Positions 7,454 through 16,565 of a stretch of 64,000 bases of DNA are shown here, piece after piece. Positions within the stretch are counted from its first letter, which is position 1; the number at the start of each line of letters is the position of its first letter. The notes beneath the pieces were generated by a model. It worked only from the letters and a program-made list of their open reading frames with translations, had not been told where the DNA came from and made no database searches. Made by a program: the position numbers and the translations under genes. Source of the DNA: Thioalkalivibrio thiocyanodenitrificans ARhD 1 (GTDB lineage: Bacteria; Pseudomonadota; Gammaproteobacteria; Ectothiorhodospirales; Ectothiorhodospiraceae); assembly GCF_000378965.1 (NCBI RefSeq), contig NZ_KB900536.1:879583-943582 (forward strand), given 5' to 3'.

Positions 7454-9295
7454 TCAATCGCGAATGCCCGCGCCCCGGGTATCCGCCACCGTCTCGCCGA
7501 AGCCGGCGGAGTCGCTGATGCGCTCCTGCTGCTGGTGCGTCCAAAGTTGCGCATAGGTGCCGCCGGCGGCCAGCAGCGCGGCATGGTCGCCCTGCTCCAC
7601 GATGCGGCCCTGGTCCAGCACGATGATGCGATCCGCATCCACGATGGTGGACAGCCGGTGGGCGATGGCCAGCGTGGTGCGGCGCTCCGCCACCTCGTTC
7701 AGGGCCTCCAGGATCACCTTCTCGCCGTGGGAATCCAGTGACGACGTGGCCTCGTCCAGCACCAGGATCGGCGGATCCTTCAGCAGCACGCGGGCGATGG
7801 CGATGCGCTGCTTCTCGCCCCCCGAGACCTTCAGCCCGCGTTCCCCCACCTGGGTTTCCAGACCCCGGGGCAGCGATGCGATGAAACCGTCCAGGTGGGC
7901 CATGCGCACGGCCCGCTCGATCTCCTCGTCCGTGGCGTCCGGACGGCCGTAGGCGATGTTGTAGCGAATGGTGTCGTTGAACAGCACCGTGTCCTGGGGC
8001 ACGACGCCGATGGCCCGGCGCAGGCTGTGCTGGGTGACCGAGCGGATGTCCTGCCCGTTGATGGTGATGCGCCCGTCCGTGACATCGTAGAAACGGAACA
8101 GCAGCCGGGCGATGGTGGATTTGCCTGCCCCGCTCGGCCCCACGATGGCCAGTTTCTGCCCGGCGGGTATCTCGAAGCTCAGGTCCCGGAGGATGGGACG
8201 GTCCTCCGTGTAGGCGTAATGCACGTGTTCGAAGCGGATGGTGCCGCCGTCGGGCCGCAGTTCGGGCGCGTCCGGGGCATCGACGACCCTGGCGGGCTGG
8301 TACATGAGTTTGAACAGGCGCTCGATATTGACCAGCGCCTCGCGGATCTCCCGGTACACGAACCCCAGGAAGTTGAGCGGCATGAAGAGCTGGATCATGT
8401 AGGCGTTGACCATGACCAGGTCGCCCAGCGTCATCCGGCCCGCCGCCACCTGCTGGGCCGCCATGACCATCATCACCGTGATGGAGCCGGCGATGATGAG
8501 CGCCTGACCGGAGTTCAGGCCCGCCAGGGAGAGGCGATTCTTCATGCGCGCCTCTTCCCACGCCTCCAGGTTCCGGTCGTATTCCCGGGCCTCGTAGGCC
8601 TCGTTGCCGAAGTACTTCACCGTCTCGTAGTTGAGCAGGCTGTCCACGGCCCGGGTGTTGGAGCGGTTGTCCATCAGGTTGCTTTCGCGCACGAAGCGGT
8701 TGCGCCACTCCGTGACGTAGATGGAGAACACCGCGTAGACCGCCACCGCCGCCAGCACCGTGAGCGCGAAGCTGGCATCGAAGGCCACCAGCATGATGAC
8801 GGTGATCATGCCGATCTCCAGCAGCGTCGGCACGATATTGAACAGCATGAAGCGCAGCAGGAAGCTGATGCCGGTGGTGCCGCGTTCGATGTCCCGGGCG
8901 AGCCCGCCGGTCTGGCGCGCGAGGTGAAAGCCCAGGTCCAACTGGTGAAGATGCTCGAACACGCGCAGGGAGACACGGCGCATGGCCCGTTCCGCCACGC
9001 GTGCGAAGACCGCGTCGCGCAACTCGCCGAAGAACACCGCGGTGAAGCGCAGCGCCCCGTAACCGAGCAGCAGGGCCAGCGGCACCGCCACCATGGCCTC
9101 TTCCGGGGATTCGAAATGATCCACGATGAACTTGAGAGCCACCGGCACGGTGACGCCGGCCAGCTTGGCCAGCGCCAGGAAACCCAGCGCCAGGAACACC
9201 CGGCCCCGGAATTCCATGAGAAACGGAATGAGGCTCAGGATGATGCGCCAGTTGACCGGCCCGCCCCGGTATTCGCTATCCCTGCGTGTTCTCAC
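7454..9295 (-). CDS. ATM1/HMT-type ABC transporter, fused permease-ATPase
   Basis: 613 residues: an N-terminal exporter-type membrane domain with about six helices (roughly 15-320) and a C-terminal ATPase with Walker A GPSGAGKST, Q-loop, signature VSGGEKQR, Walker B ILVLDEATSSLD and the H-loop histidine in AIAHRLST. The intracellular segment NYETVKYFGNEAYE is the hallmark of the ATM1/ABCB7/HMT1 group, which exports glutathione-linked sulfur, metal or persulfide compounds. It acts as a homodimer in the inner membrane. Start GTG at 9295 overlaps the stop of arfB by 3-4 bp, so translation is coupled. A second possible start is the GTG of VNWRII. Confidence 0.92.
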   Translation of the reverse strand: MRTRRDSEYRGGPVNWRIILSLIPFLMEFRGRVFLALGFLALAKLAGVTVPVALKFIVDHFESPEEAMVAVPLALLLGYGALRFTAVFFGELRDAVFARVAERAMRRVSLRVFEHLHQLDLGFHLARQTGGLARDIERGTTGISFLLRFMLFNIVPTLLEIGMITVIMLVAFDASFALTVLAAVAVYAVFSIYVTEWRNRFVRESNLMDNRSNTRAVDSLLNYETVKYFGNEAYEAREYDRNLEAWEEARMKNRLSLAGLNSGQALIIAGSITVMMVMAAQQVAAGRMTLGDLVMVNAYMIQLFMPLNFLGFVYREIREALVNIERLFKLMYQPARVVDAPDAPELRPDGGTIRFEHVHYAYTEDRPILRDLSFEIPAGQKLAIVGPSGAGKSTIARLLFRFYDVTDGRITINGQDIRSVTQHSLRRAIGVVPQDTVLFNDTIRYNIAYGRPDATDEEIERAVRMAHLDGFIASLPRGLETQVGERGLKVSGGEKQRIAIARVLLKDPPILVLDEATSSLDSHGEKVILEALNEVAERRTTLAIAHRLSTIVDADRIIVLDQGRIVEQGDHAALLAAGGTYAQLWTHQQQERISDSAGFGETVADTRGAGIRD

Positions 9296-9708
9296 TGCAG
9301 GTCCACCTTGCCGCGCAACTCCTTGGTCCGGCCCCGGCGGGTCTTGCTGTCCATGCGCCTGCGTTTCGCGCTCAGGCTCGGCCGGGTGGGCTTGCGGGCC
9401 TTGGGCACCGCCGCGACGCTGCGAATCAGTTCCGCCAGCCGCCGCAATGCATCCTCGCGGTTGCCCTCCTGTGTCCGGAAGCGCTGCGCCTTGATGACCA
9501 CCACGCCGTCGCCGGTGATGCGCCGGTCACGCAGTTTCAGGAGTCGGGTCTTGTAGAAATCCGGCAGGGAGGAACCGGGGATGTCGAAGCGCAGGTGGAT
9601 CGCGCTCGCCACCTTGTTCACGTTCTGCCCGCCCGCACCCTGGGCGCGGATCGCCGTGATCTCGATTTCGTGATCGGGGATGGACACCTTGTTGGAAATG
9701 CTGAGCAT
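9292..9708 (-). CDS. arfB: ArfB (YaeJ) ribosome-rescue peptidyl-tRNA hydrolase
   Basis: 138 residues from ATG at 9708 (MLSISNKVSIPD); the frame extends further upstream, but that extension reads through a palindromic repeat and is not protein-like. The catalytic GGQ motif is at residues 26-28 (AGGQNVNK) and the C-terminus is a basic, arginine/lysine-rich tail (KARKPTRPSLSAKRRRMDSKTRRGRTKEL) that enters the empty mRNA channel in this family. ArfB releases peptides from non-stop ribosomes. It forms an overlapping pair with the downstream ABC exporter. The other rescue gene of this window, ssrA, carries an intron (see findings). Confidence 0.93.
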   Translation of the reverse strand: MLSISNKVSIPDHEIEITAIRAQGAGGQNVNKVASAIHLRFDIPGSSLPDFYKTRLLKLRDRRITGDGVVVIKAQRFRTQEGNREDALRRLAELIRSVAAVPKARKPTRPSLSAKRRRMDSKTRRGRTKELRGKVDLQ

Positions 9709-9756
9709 GGGCTGGCGTGCGGCTTCGGGCAGCACACAGTCTAGCAAGAAGCCTCC

Positions 9757-9853
9757 CCGCATGGGTCCGCTGCGCTTGACCCATCCTACAGGAGCCGTCA
9801 CCCGCCACCGGTGCCAGACGGTAGGATGGGCAAAGCGAAGCGTGCCCATGCGG
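9757..9853. repeat. REP-like palindrome, GTAGGATGGGC family, copy 1
   Basis: 33-bp arms: right arm starting GTAGGATGGGCAAAGCGA at 9821 and its near-complement at 9757-9789, with a 31-bp centre. Located just upstream of the arfB start. The same unit recurs at 9940. Confidence 0.85.
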
Positions 9854-9939
9854 ACACCGGAGTAAGGGAGCCCGCAGCCCCGTCCGGGGTCGGGTGGGTG
9901 GCCGCCATCGCACCGTCACCTGTCGGCGTTGTGCCTCTC

Positions 9940-10039
9940 CCGCATGGGTCCGCTGCGCTTGACCCATCCTACTACAGGAGTCATCGTCCACCACCGGCGC
10001 CGGAATGTAGGATGGGCAAAGCGAAGCGTGCCCATGCGG
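9940..10039. repeat. REP-like palindrome, GTAGGATGGGC family, copy 2
   Basis: Same arms as copy 1 (9940-9972 and 10007-10039) around a 34-bp centre. It ends 14 bp beyond the stop of the minus-strand wrbA gene, where the RNA would form a long hairpin that could protect the 3' end or stop transcription. Confidence 0.85.
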
Positions 10040-10053
10040 ACAGCGGCGACAAG

Positions 10054-10698
10054 TCACGCCCGACGCTTCTCGGCCTCCTGCCATTCCTGCCTGCCGAGCT
10101 GCTGCGCCCGTGCCGTCTCGGCCACGTGGCGGCCCTGGGAACGGGCCATGGCCAGCTCGTTCTCGGAAGGCTGGCGGCTGCCGTCGCCCCCGGAAAGCGT
10201 CGTGGCGCCGTAGGGGGTTCCTCCGCTGATCTCATCCAGGCTCAGCTGTCGCTTCTCCGTGTAGGGCAGGCCCACCACGGTCATGCCCAGGTGCATGAGA
10301 TTGACGATGGTGGAGACCAGCGTGGTCTCCTGTCCGCCGTGCTGGCTGGCGGTGGAAGCGAACACGCTGCCCACCTTGCCCACCAGCTTGTCGTGCAACC
10401 ATAGCTGACCGGTCTGATCCAGAAAGTTGGCCATCTGCGCGGCCATCCGGCCATAACGGGTGGGCGTGCCGATGACGATCGCGTCGTAGTCCGCCAGCTC
10501 GGCGGGCTCGGCAACGGGTGCCGCCTGGTCCAGTCTGGCGCCGGCGCGTTTCGCCACTTCCTCGGGCATCAGTTCGGGGACGCGCTTGATGACCGCCTCG
10601 GCCCCCGGCACCTCGCGCACGCCGTCGGCCACGGCCTGGGCCATCTGTTCCACGTGGCCCCAGGTGGAGTAATAAAGGACGAGAATCCGGGTGTTCAT
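10054..10698 (-). CDS. wrbA: NAD(P)H:quinone oxidoreductase WrbA
   Basis: 214 residues with a flavodoxin-like fold. The FMN phosphate-binding loop is [12 protein letters not shown] (residues about 9-20), followed by [13 protein letters not shown] and the flavin-contacting [14 protein letters not shown] segment that is specific to WrbA. It reduces quinones by two electrons using NAD(P)H and limits oxidative damage. The length is normal (about 200) with a slightly longer basic C-terminal tail. It is divergent from a LysR-type gene 108 bp away, which is a plausible regulator. Confidence 0.93.
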   Translation of the reverse strand: MNTRILVLYYSTWGHVEQMAQAVADGVREVPGAEAVIKRVPELMPEEVAKRAGARLDQAAPVAEPAELADYDAIVIGTPTRYGRMAAQMANFLDQTGQLWLHDKLVGKVGSVFASTASQHGGQETTLVSTIVNLMHLGMTVVGLPYTEKRQLSLDEISGGTPYGATTLSGGDGSRQPSENELAMARSQGRHVAETARAQQLGRQEWQEAEKRRA

Positions 10699-10806
10699 GT
10701 ATGCCTCCGATTGGCTGAAATGGGATCTTCGGTACAGCCTAAAGGTTGCGTTTTACAGAAATAAGGGCACAGAATCGAAATCAGTGTTCGTAAATTTGGT
10801 ACGTTT

Positions 10807-11709
10807 ATGAAACTGGAAGGGATTCGAACCTTCGTGACGATCGTGGAGGCGGGCTCCATCACCGGGGCGGCGCGCAGGCTGGGCGTGGCCAAGTCGGTGG
10901 TCAGCCACCGGCTCTCGGAACTGGAGGACGCGGTGGACGCGCGCCTGATCCAGCGTTCATCGCGCCGTTTGTCGCTCACCGACCAGGGCGCCACGTTCCA
11001 CCGTTTCTGCACGCGCATGCTGGGGGAACTGGACGAGGCCGTCTCCCTCATCGCGGAAAAGGGCCACGAACTGTGCGGCCCGCTGCGGGTGGCCGCCCCC
11101 ATGAGTTTTGGCCTGCTGCACCTGGGGCCTGCCCTGTTTGCCTTTCTCGCCGGGCATCCCGGCATCCAGCTGGATCTGGATCTCAACGACCGGATGGTGG
11201 ATCTGGTGGGGGAAGGCTATGACATGGCCATTCGCATCGGACAGCTGCCGGACTCCAGCCTGGTGGCGCGCCGCCTGGTCTCCAGCCGTTCCCTGCTGGT
11301 GGCCAGTCCCGACTATGCCCGCGCACAGGGATTGCCGCGCCGCGTGGAGGACCTGGCCGGGCATCGCGGCATCCTCTACTCCAACGTACACCCCAATGAC
11401 CAACTGCGCTTCAAGCGCGGCGGCGGATTCGTCACCGGGCATTTCGGGACATCCATGCAGGTCAACAACGGCGACATCATGCGCGATGCCGCCATCGCCG
11501 GCCTCGGCCTCGCCGTGATCCCGGATTTCATCGTCTGGCAGGCAGTCGCTGACGGACGTCTGCAGGTGGTGCCCCTGGACGGCTCCCTGCCGGAGGTGGG
11601 CATCTACGCGGTATTCCCCCAGACCCGCCACCTGCCCGCCAAGGTGCGGGCCCTGGTGGATCACCTGGCGGAGACCTTCGGGGATCCACCCTATTGGCAG
11701 GGGGAATGA
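10807..11709 (+). CDS. LysR-family transcriptional regulator
   Basis: 300 residues, the standard LTTR length. The N-terminal winged helix-turn-helix (about 2-60) reads FVTIVEAGSITGAARRLGVAKSVVSHRLSELED, and the C-terminal two-lobed effector domain follows (about 90-290). The spelling, with FKRGGGFVTGHFGTSMQVNNGDIMRDAAIAGLGLAVIP, is typical of the CrgA/DsdC-like group of LTTRs that sense small aromatic or quinone-like molecules. The divergent position next to wrbA suggests it controls wrbA in response to quinone or electrophile stress; the effector is unknown. Confidence 0.9.
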   Translation: MKLEGIRTFVTIVEAGSITGAARRLGVAKSVVSHRLSELEDAVDARLIQRSSRRLSLTDQGATFHRFCTRMLGELDEAVSLIAEKGHELCGPLRVAAPMSFGLLHLGPALFAFLAGHPGIQLDLDLNDRMVDLVGEGYDMAIRIGQLPDSSLVARRLVSSRSLLVASPDYARAQGLPRRVEDLAGHRGILYSNVHPNDQLRFKRGGGFVTGHFGTSMQVNNGDIMRDAAIAGLGLAVIPDFIVWQAVADGRLQVVPLDGSLPEVGIYAVFPQTRHLPAKVRALVDHLAETFGDPPYWQGE

Positions 11710-11728
11710 GGGGGAGGCGACAGGTACA

Positions 11729-11824
11729 TTACCCCTTACCCCTTACCCCTTACCCCTTACCCCTCACGCCTCACGCCTCACGCCTCACGCCTCACCCCTA
11801 TCGCCTATCCCCTCACGCCTCACC
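11729..11824. repeat. Heptamer tandem array (CCCCTTA then CGCCTCA units)
   Basis: About 13 units of exactly 7 bp: first CCCCTTA-type copies, then CGCCTCA-type copies, then degenerate ones. It fills the gap between the LysR gene and the SOS box of lexA. Confidence 0.9.
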
Positions 11825-11854
11825 CGAACTTGCCCCGCCCCCGAATCCGGACTA

Positions 11855-11870
11855 CTGTAATTAAATACAG
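11855..11870 (+). promoter_or_regulatory. LexA (SOS) box upstream of lexA-imuA-imuB
   Basis: CTGTaattaaatACAG, a perfect CTGT-N8-ACAG palindrome, 22 bp before the lexA start. The gene downstream encodes a LexA protein, so the operon is predicted to be autoregulated and DNA-damage inducible. Confidence 0.92.
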
Positions 11871-11892
11871 TCTCCTTCATCCGGACGCGCCC

Positions 11893-12492
11893 ATGATCCC
11901 CCTCACCCCCCGACAGGCCGAGATCCTGCAATTCATCCGCAACGCCCTGGGCGAGAGCGGGATGCCGCCCACCCGGGAGGAGATCATGCGGGCCTTCGGC
12001 TTCAGCTCCCCCAATGCCGCCCAGGCGCACCTGCAGGCCCTGGCCCGCAAGGGGGCCATCGAACTGCGCGCCGGCACCTCACGGGGCATCCGGCTGCGTG
12101 ACGGTGGGGGGCTGCCCCTGGTGGGCCGGGTGGCGGCCGGCCGGCCCATCCTGGCGGAGCAGCACATCGAGGACCATTACAGCCTGGATCCCCGCCTGTT
12201 CTCCCCGGCACCGGACTACCTGCTGCGGGTGCACGGCCAGAGCATGCGGGACGCGGGCATCCTGGACGGGGATCTGCTGGCGGTGCACCGCACGCCGGAG
12301 GCACGCAACGGCCAGATCGTGGTGGCGCGCCTCGAGGACGAGGTGACCGTGAAGCGCTTTCGCCGCCGGGGCAACCGGATCACCCTGCTGCCGGAGAACC
12401 CGGAGTTCGAGCCCATCGTGGTGGACCTGCGCCGTGAGCCGCTGGTGATCGAGGGCATCGGCGTGGGCGTGATCCGCAACCGGCCGAAATGA
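11893..12492 (+). CDS. lexA: LexA repressor
   Basis: 199 residues from ATG at 11893 ([15 protein letters not shown]). The N-terminal winged helix (1-70) has [28 protein letters not shown]. The autocleavage site is A82-G83 in GRVAAGRP; the catalytic dyad is S117 (HGQSM) and K154 (VTVKRF). LexA represses SOS genes and self-cleaves when bound to RecA filaments. It heads an operon with imuA (6 bp downstream) and imuB, the mutagenesis-cassette arrangement. This may be the cell's only LexA or a second, cassette-specific copy; the window cannot tell. Confidence 0.95.
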   Translation: MIPLTPRQAEILQFIRNALGESGMPPTREEIMRAFGFSSPNAAQAHLQALARKGAIELRAGTSRGIRLRDGGGLPLVGRVAAGRPILAEQHIEDHYSLDPRLFSPAPDYLLRVHGQSMRDAGILDGDLLAVHRTPEARNGQIVVARLEDEVTVKRFRRRGNRITLLPENPEFEPIVVDLRREPLVIEGIGVGVIRNRPK

Positions 12493-12498
12493 GCGGGC

Positions 12499-13230
12499 AT
12501 GAAACCGCACTCCGACACCCGGGATGCCTGCGCCGCGCCCGACGACGAAACCCTGGACGCCCTGCTCCGCCGCACCGACCTCTGGCGCGGCCGCACGCCC
12601 CTGCCCGGCGGCGGCGACCTGCCCACCGGCCACCCGGCCCTGGATACCTGCCTGGGCGGCGGCTGGCCCCGGGGCGCCCTGGTGGAACTGCTCACCGATC
12701 AGGAAGGCATCGGCGCGGTTTCCCTGCTGCTGCCGCTGCTTGCGGCGCAGACCGCGGCGGGCCGTCATGTTGCCCTCGTGGCCCCGCCGCACATCCCCTA
12801 TGCCCCGGCGCTCGCCGGGGCCGGTATCGCACTGGATCGGGTCCTGGTGATCGGGGCGCAGAACGACCCGGAGATACTCTGGTCTCTGGAACAGGCCCTG
12901 GGCAGCGGTGCCTGCGGCGCGGCGCTGGCCTGGCCGGACCGTGCGGACACACGCGCCCTGCGGCGCCTGCAACTGGCGGCGGAACGGGGCCGCGCCACCG
13001 GTTTTCTCTACCGGGCAACCCGCGAGGCCGGACAGGCCTCCCCCGCCGCGGTGCGCCTGCACCTTTCGCCGACGGAGGCGGGACTCGCCGTACAAGTGCT
13101 CAAGCGCCGGCGCGGCTGGGGCGGCTCCGTGGTGGTGGTGCCGCATCATGAACAGAACCCCGGTCGCGGCGGGGGCGGCTCGGCGATGGCGGTGCCGCAT
13201 CATAAACAGAACCCCCGTAGGTTGGGGTGA
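12499..13230 (+). CDS. imuA: ImuA, RecA-like mutagenesis-cassette protein
   Basis: 243 residues. It has the ImuA/SulA-like fold: LPTGHPALDTCLGGGWPRGALVELLTD near residue 40-70, and a degenerate P-loop position (DQEGIGAVSLLLP) lacking a canonical GKT, as usual for ImuA. It works with ImuB and DnaE2 in damage-induced mutagenesis. The C-terminal ~35 residues are not family-like: they are encoded by a ~53-bp direct duplication (two PHHxQNP blocks) that runs into a palindromic repeat, whose bases provide the TGA stop. The natural end is probably near residue 208 (VLKRRRGWGG), so the tail is a repeat-derived extension. Confidence 0.85.
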   Translation: MKPHSDTRDACAAPDDETLDALLRRTDLWRGRTPLPGGGDLPTGHPALDTCLGGGWPRGALVELLTDQEGIGAVSLLLPLLAAQTAAGRHVALVAPPHIPYAPALAGAGIALDRVLVIGAQNDPEILWSLEQALGSGACGAALAWPDRADTRALRRLQLAAERGRATGFLYRATREAGQASPAAVRLHLSPTEAGLAVQVLKRRRGWGGSVVVVPHHEQNPGRGGGGSAMAVPHHKQNPRRLG

Positions 13231-13305
13231 GCCGTGCGAACCCCAACAGGACAGGATCATGCACCCGCCGTCCTGTTGGGCTTCGCTCCGCTCAGCCCAA
13301 CCTAC
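13217..13305. repeat. REP-like palindrome, GTAGGTTGGGG family (imuA end)
   Basis: Arms starting GTAGGTTGGGGTGAGC and ending GCCCAACCTAC, slightly diverged from each other. The imuA stop codon TGA (13228-13230) lies inside the left arm. Confidence 0.85.
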
Positions 13306-13327
13306 GACTGCTGTGACTGCTTTATTG

Positions 13328-13359
13328 CCACAGAGGTCACAGAGGGCACAGAGAAAAAA
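13328..13359. repeat. Nonamer tandem repeat CACAGAGGN
   Basis: Three 9-bp units CACAGAGGT/CACAGAGGG/CACAGAGAA followed by A-tract. The same motif recurs at 43844 and, inverted, at 45240, each time next to a GTAGGTTGGGG palindrome, so the two repeats travel together. Confidence 0.75.
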
Positions 13360-13450
13360 GCCAACAGGATTGTAGATACTCCGTACCCGTCCTTGGCGGT
13401 TCGCTTTAAGGCCCCTTAATTCGCGTTCATTTGCGGCCCCTTCGAAACAC

Positions 13451-14983
13451 ATGAAATCTCCCGCACAGACACGACAACACACCCTGCCGGGCCTCGACCC
13501 GGTCCCGGCCCGGATCGCCGCGTCCGCCGATCCGCTGCTGCCCCGTGCCCGGCCGGGGCCCGATACCCTGTGGCTGGCGCTGCACTTTCCCCATCTGGCC
13601 CTGGATCTGATCGCCCGGGAAGGCATGGCGCCCGTCCCGCTGGTGGTCTGCAATACCCCGCGGGGCCGCCCGGAAGTGCATGCCGCCAGCCGTGCGGCAC
13701 GGCGGGCGGGCATCCGCCCGGGCATGCCCCTGGGTGCCGCCCTGGGCCTGTGCGCGGATCTGCGCGTGCGGCAGCGGGATGCGGCGGCGGAACACGCCGC
13801 CCTGGAGACCCTGGCCGCATGGGGGCTGCAGTACACGGATCACGTGGTGGTGGAAGACGGCCACGTGCTGCTGCTGGAGGTGGGCCGGAGCCTGCGGCTG
13901 TTCGGCGGCCTGGAACACCTTCGCCGGCGCATCCTCGATGATCTGGCCGCGCTGGGCCATCACGCCCGTGCCGGTCTGGCCGTCACGCCGCTGGGCGCCC
14001 GCCTGCTGGCCCGGCTCGGCATCACGGCACCGGCGCGGGACACCGATGCCCTGACGGCCCTGATCCGGGAACTGCCGGTGGAGGCCCTGGAATGGCCCGC
14101 GGCCACCGTGCAGCGGCTTCGCGGCATGGGCGTCACCCGGCTCGGTGCCCTGTGGCGCCTGCCCCGGGACGGCCTGGCCCGGCGCCTGGGTGCGTGGCTG
14201 CCTGTCCATCTGGATCGCCTGACGGGACGCCGACCGGACCCCCGGCCCCGCTTCGCGCCACCGCCCCGCTTCGAGAGCCGGCTGTGGCTGCCCGCGGAGA
14301 TGGCCGACCGGTCGATGCTGCGCCTTCCCCTGCACCGGCTGCTGCGGGAACTGGCGGGCGTGCTGCGCGGGCGCGGCGCGGCGGTGCAGTCCCTGGTATT
14401 GCAGTTGCTCCATGCCCGTCACCCGGCCACGGCCCTGACCCTGGGCCTGGCGGCCCCCGGCCGCGATCCGGATCATCTGCTGGGCCTGTGCATGGAACGC
14501 CTGTCCCGGCAGGTTCCGGCGGCGGCGGTGACCGGCATGGTGCTGCGTGCCGACATCTTCCTGCCCCTGCCTCACCGGGACACCGCCCTGCTGCCGGATG
14601 CCGGGACGGACACGGATGCCTGGCAGGCCCTGCTGGACAGGCTTCGCGCACGGCTGGGCCGGGCGGCGGTGTGGAGTCTTGCCGTGTGCGACGATCATCG
14701 TCCCGAACGGGCCTGGAGACGCACGGACCCGGCCGATTCAGCACCGGGAGGTGTTTCTCCCCCCCAATATGGTCCGCGCCCCCTGTGGTTGCTTGAACAT
14801 CCCCTGCCCTGCCCGCCTTCCCTTCGCCGCGTGCACGGCCCGGAACGCATCGAAACCGGCTGGTGGGACGGCGCCGGAGAACGCCGTGACTACTACATCG
14901 CCGAAGACCGCTACGGCGTACGCTGGTGGCTCTACCGCGAACACGGCACAGACTCGGTTTGCTTGTGCGGGGTGTTCGGGTGA
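13451..14983 (+). CDS. imuB: ImuB, catalytically inactive Y-family polymerase-like protein
   Basis: 510 residues. Y-family fold: WLALHFPHLALDLIARE, palm/fingers with AARRAGIRPGMPLGAALGLCADL, LLEVGRSLRLFGGLEHL, and the helix-hairpin-helix region LRGMGVTRLGALWRLPRDGLARRLG. Catalytic acidic residues of true Y-family polymerases are not in place, as is known for ImuB, which acts as a hub linking ImuA, the beta clamp and DnaE2. The C-terminal part ends in DRYGVRWWLYREHG. It is separated from imuA by 220 bp of repeats, longer than usual for this operon, so the promoter arrangement may have been disturbed. Confidence 0.9.
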   Translation: MKSPAQTRQHTLPGLDPVPARIAASADPLLPRARPGPDTLWLALHFPHLALDLIAREGMAPVPLVVCNTPRGRPEVHAASRAARRAGIRPGMPLGAALGLCADLRVRQRDAAAEHAALETLAAWGLQYTDHVVVEDGHVLLLEVGRSLRLFGGLEHLRRRILDDLAALGHHARAGLAVTPLGARLLARLGITAPARDTDALTALIRELPVEALEWPAATVQRLRGMGVTRLGALWRLPRDGLARRLGAWLPVHLDRLTGRRPDPRPRFAPPPRFESRLWLPAEMADRSMLRLPLHRLLRELAGVLRGRGAAVQSLVLQLLHARHPATALTLGLAAPGRDPDHLLGLCMERLSRQVPAAAVTGMVLRADIFLPLPHRDTALLPDAGTDTDAWQALLDRLRARLGRAAVWSLAVCDDHRPERAWRRTDPADSAPGGVSPPQYGPRPLWLLEHPLPCPPSLRRVHGPERIETGWWDGAGERRDYYIAEDRYGVRWWLYREHGTDSVCLCGVFG

Positions 14984-15030
14984 AATTCAGAAAACAGAAC
15001 CTCGACGCAGAGGCGCAAAGCTTTTGACCT

Positions 15031-15654
15031 TCAAAAAACAACCCGCCGCCGATTGTCCGAAGGCCACGGGTACTCCATATTGCGGGCGGCATTGAGGGCC
15101 ACCTCGTCCCCGTGCTGCCGGGCCACCAGTTTCAGCGCCAGATCGATGCCCGCGGAGATGCCGGCGGAACTGATGATGCTGCCGTCCTCCACCACGTGCA
15201 GGTCCTCGTGCACACGCACGTCCGGAAAGCGCTCCTTCATGAACGCCAGCGAGCGCCAGTGGGTGGTGGCCTCGCGGCCGTCCAGCAGTCCGGCGGAGGC
15301 CAGCAGCAGGGACCCGGTGCATACCGAGGCCAGGGTCTTCACCCGTGTCGACTGTTCCCGCAGCCAATCGAGCAATTGCGCGTCCTCCAGCAGCGCCCTC
15401 ACCCCCCAGCCGCCGGGCACCACCAGGATCTCCTGGGGCGGCGCATCGGCCAGCGTATGGGTAGGCAGCACCCGCATGCCGCCGGAGGTGGTGACGGGTT
15501 CCGCCGTGGCCGCCAGCAGGCTCACCCGGTAGGGGGATTCGGTCTCGCGCCGGCGCGCCTCGTCCAGGCGCGTGGTGACGAACACCTCGTAGGGACCGCA
15601 GAAGTCCAGCACCTCCACGTTCTCGAAGATCAGGATACCGACCCGGGTATTCAT
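15031..15654 (-). CDS. DJ-1/PfpI (ThiJ) family protein
   Basis: 207 residues from ATG at 15654. Class I glutamine-amidotransferase-like fold with the nucleophile-elbow cysteine C112 in ASVCTGSLLLASAGLLDG, followed by ATTHWRS, the DJ-1/PfpI pattern also seen in isonitrile hydratase and in AraC-type GATase regulators. An N-terminal acid is present in GPYEVF. No DNA-binding domain follows, so it is an enzyme-like or stress protein rather than a regulator. Reaction not assignable; glyoxalase, chaperone or isonitrile hydratase activities are all known in relatives. The 235 bp up to the GST gene hold no recognisable feature. Confidence 0.87.
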   Translation of the reverse strand: MNTRVGILIFENVEVLDFCGPYEVFVTTRLDEARRRETESPYRVSLLAATAEPVTTSGGMRVLPTHTLADAPPQEILVVPGGWGVRALLEDAQLLDWLREQSTRVKTLASVCTGSLLLASAGLLDGREATTHWRSLAFMKERFPDVRVHEDLHVVEDGSIISSAGISAGIDLALKLVARQHGDEVALNAARNMEYPWPSDNRRRVVF

Positions 15655-15889
15655 GAGGCCTCCGGAGGCAGAATGGAAACGACAGGATACAAGATACGGG
15701 GCGCATCCTGACGCGGCATATGCGGGGCGCGGCTTCCACCCCCGGAAACGCGCGGGCCGCGGTGTGTCAGAACCATCCCGGCATCGTGGTGAGCAATACC
15801 ATCCTGCCGGTGGTGCCCCGCGTCTAACTGATCGTCAGCGGCACCGCAGAACCCACCGGGGCCTGACTGACGGGCAGCCCATCGCCCGC

Positions 15890-16504
15890 TCATCCCCGGC
15901 CGGGCAGCGGCACGTAGCCCGGCAGGGCCTCGATGTCCTCGAACCAGCGGCGGATGGACGGGTACGGCGAGAGATCGATATCCGCATCCGTCGCCAGCGC
16001 CGTGTAGGGATAGCAGGCGATGTCGGCGATGGTGGGATGGTCCGTGCTGGCCAGCCAGCGATGCCCGGACAGCCGGCCTTCGAGCACCGACATGGCCACC
16101 CGGGCGAACTCCCGACACTCCTCCATCCGGCCGTTCTCGGCGAAGGGCGTGGGCAGCCTGAGCGCGATGGCCCGGGCGCGGGCGGAACCGTAGCGGCCTT
16201 CGTTCTGTTCCAGGGCCAGCCATTGCATCACGCCCGCCATGGCGGCCGGCTCAAGAGGCAGCCAGTTCTCGCCGCCGTACCTGCGGGCAAGGTAGACGAG
16301 GATGGCCGTGGAATCCCAAAGTACCTGCTCGCCATCCTTGAGCACCGGCACCTGGCCGCGCGGATTGAGCTGCAGAAATGCCTCCGATTCCAGTTCGCCG
16401 CCGGCCATGTCGACGGTCCTGCGCTCGTAGCCCATCTGCAGCAGTGCCAGCAGCAGGCGGATCTTGTAGCAGTTACCGGAGCGCTCGAAATCGTAGAGAA
16501 TCAT
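15890..16504 (-). CDS. Glutathione S-transferase family protein
   Basis: 204 residues from ATG at 16504 (MILYDFERSGNCYKIRLLL), chosen because GGAGG lies just upstream. Thioredoxin-like N-terminal domain (1-80) with the conserved cis-proline in GQVPVL and the DSTAILVYLARRY segment that binds the glutathione gamma-glutamyl part; all-helical C-terminal domain with HPTIADIACYPY. The S in ERSGNCYK is the likely thiol-activating residue. Likely cytoplasmic detoxification by glutathione conjugation or reduction. Substrate unknown. Confidence 0.9.
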   Translation of the reverse strand: MILYDFERSGNCYKIRLLLALLQMGYERRTVDMAGGELESEAFLQLNPRGQVPVLKDGEQVLWDSTAILVYLARRYGGENWLPLEPAAMAGVMQWLALEQNEGRYGSARARAIALRLPTPFAENGRMEECREFARVAMSVLEGRLSGHRWLASTDHPTIADIACYPYTALATDADIDLSPYPSIRRWFEDIEALPGYVPLPGRG

Positions 16505-16565
16505 GGCAACCTCCCGGGCAGTCTTTTCCGTCACTATCCCGTGTTCACCCGGCATTGGCAATCGC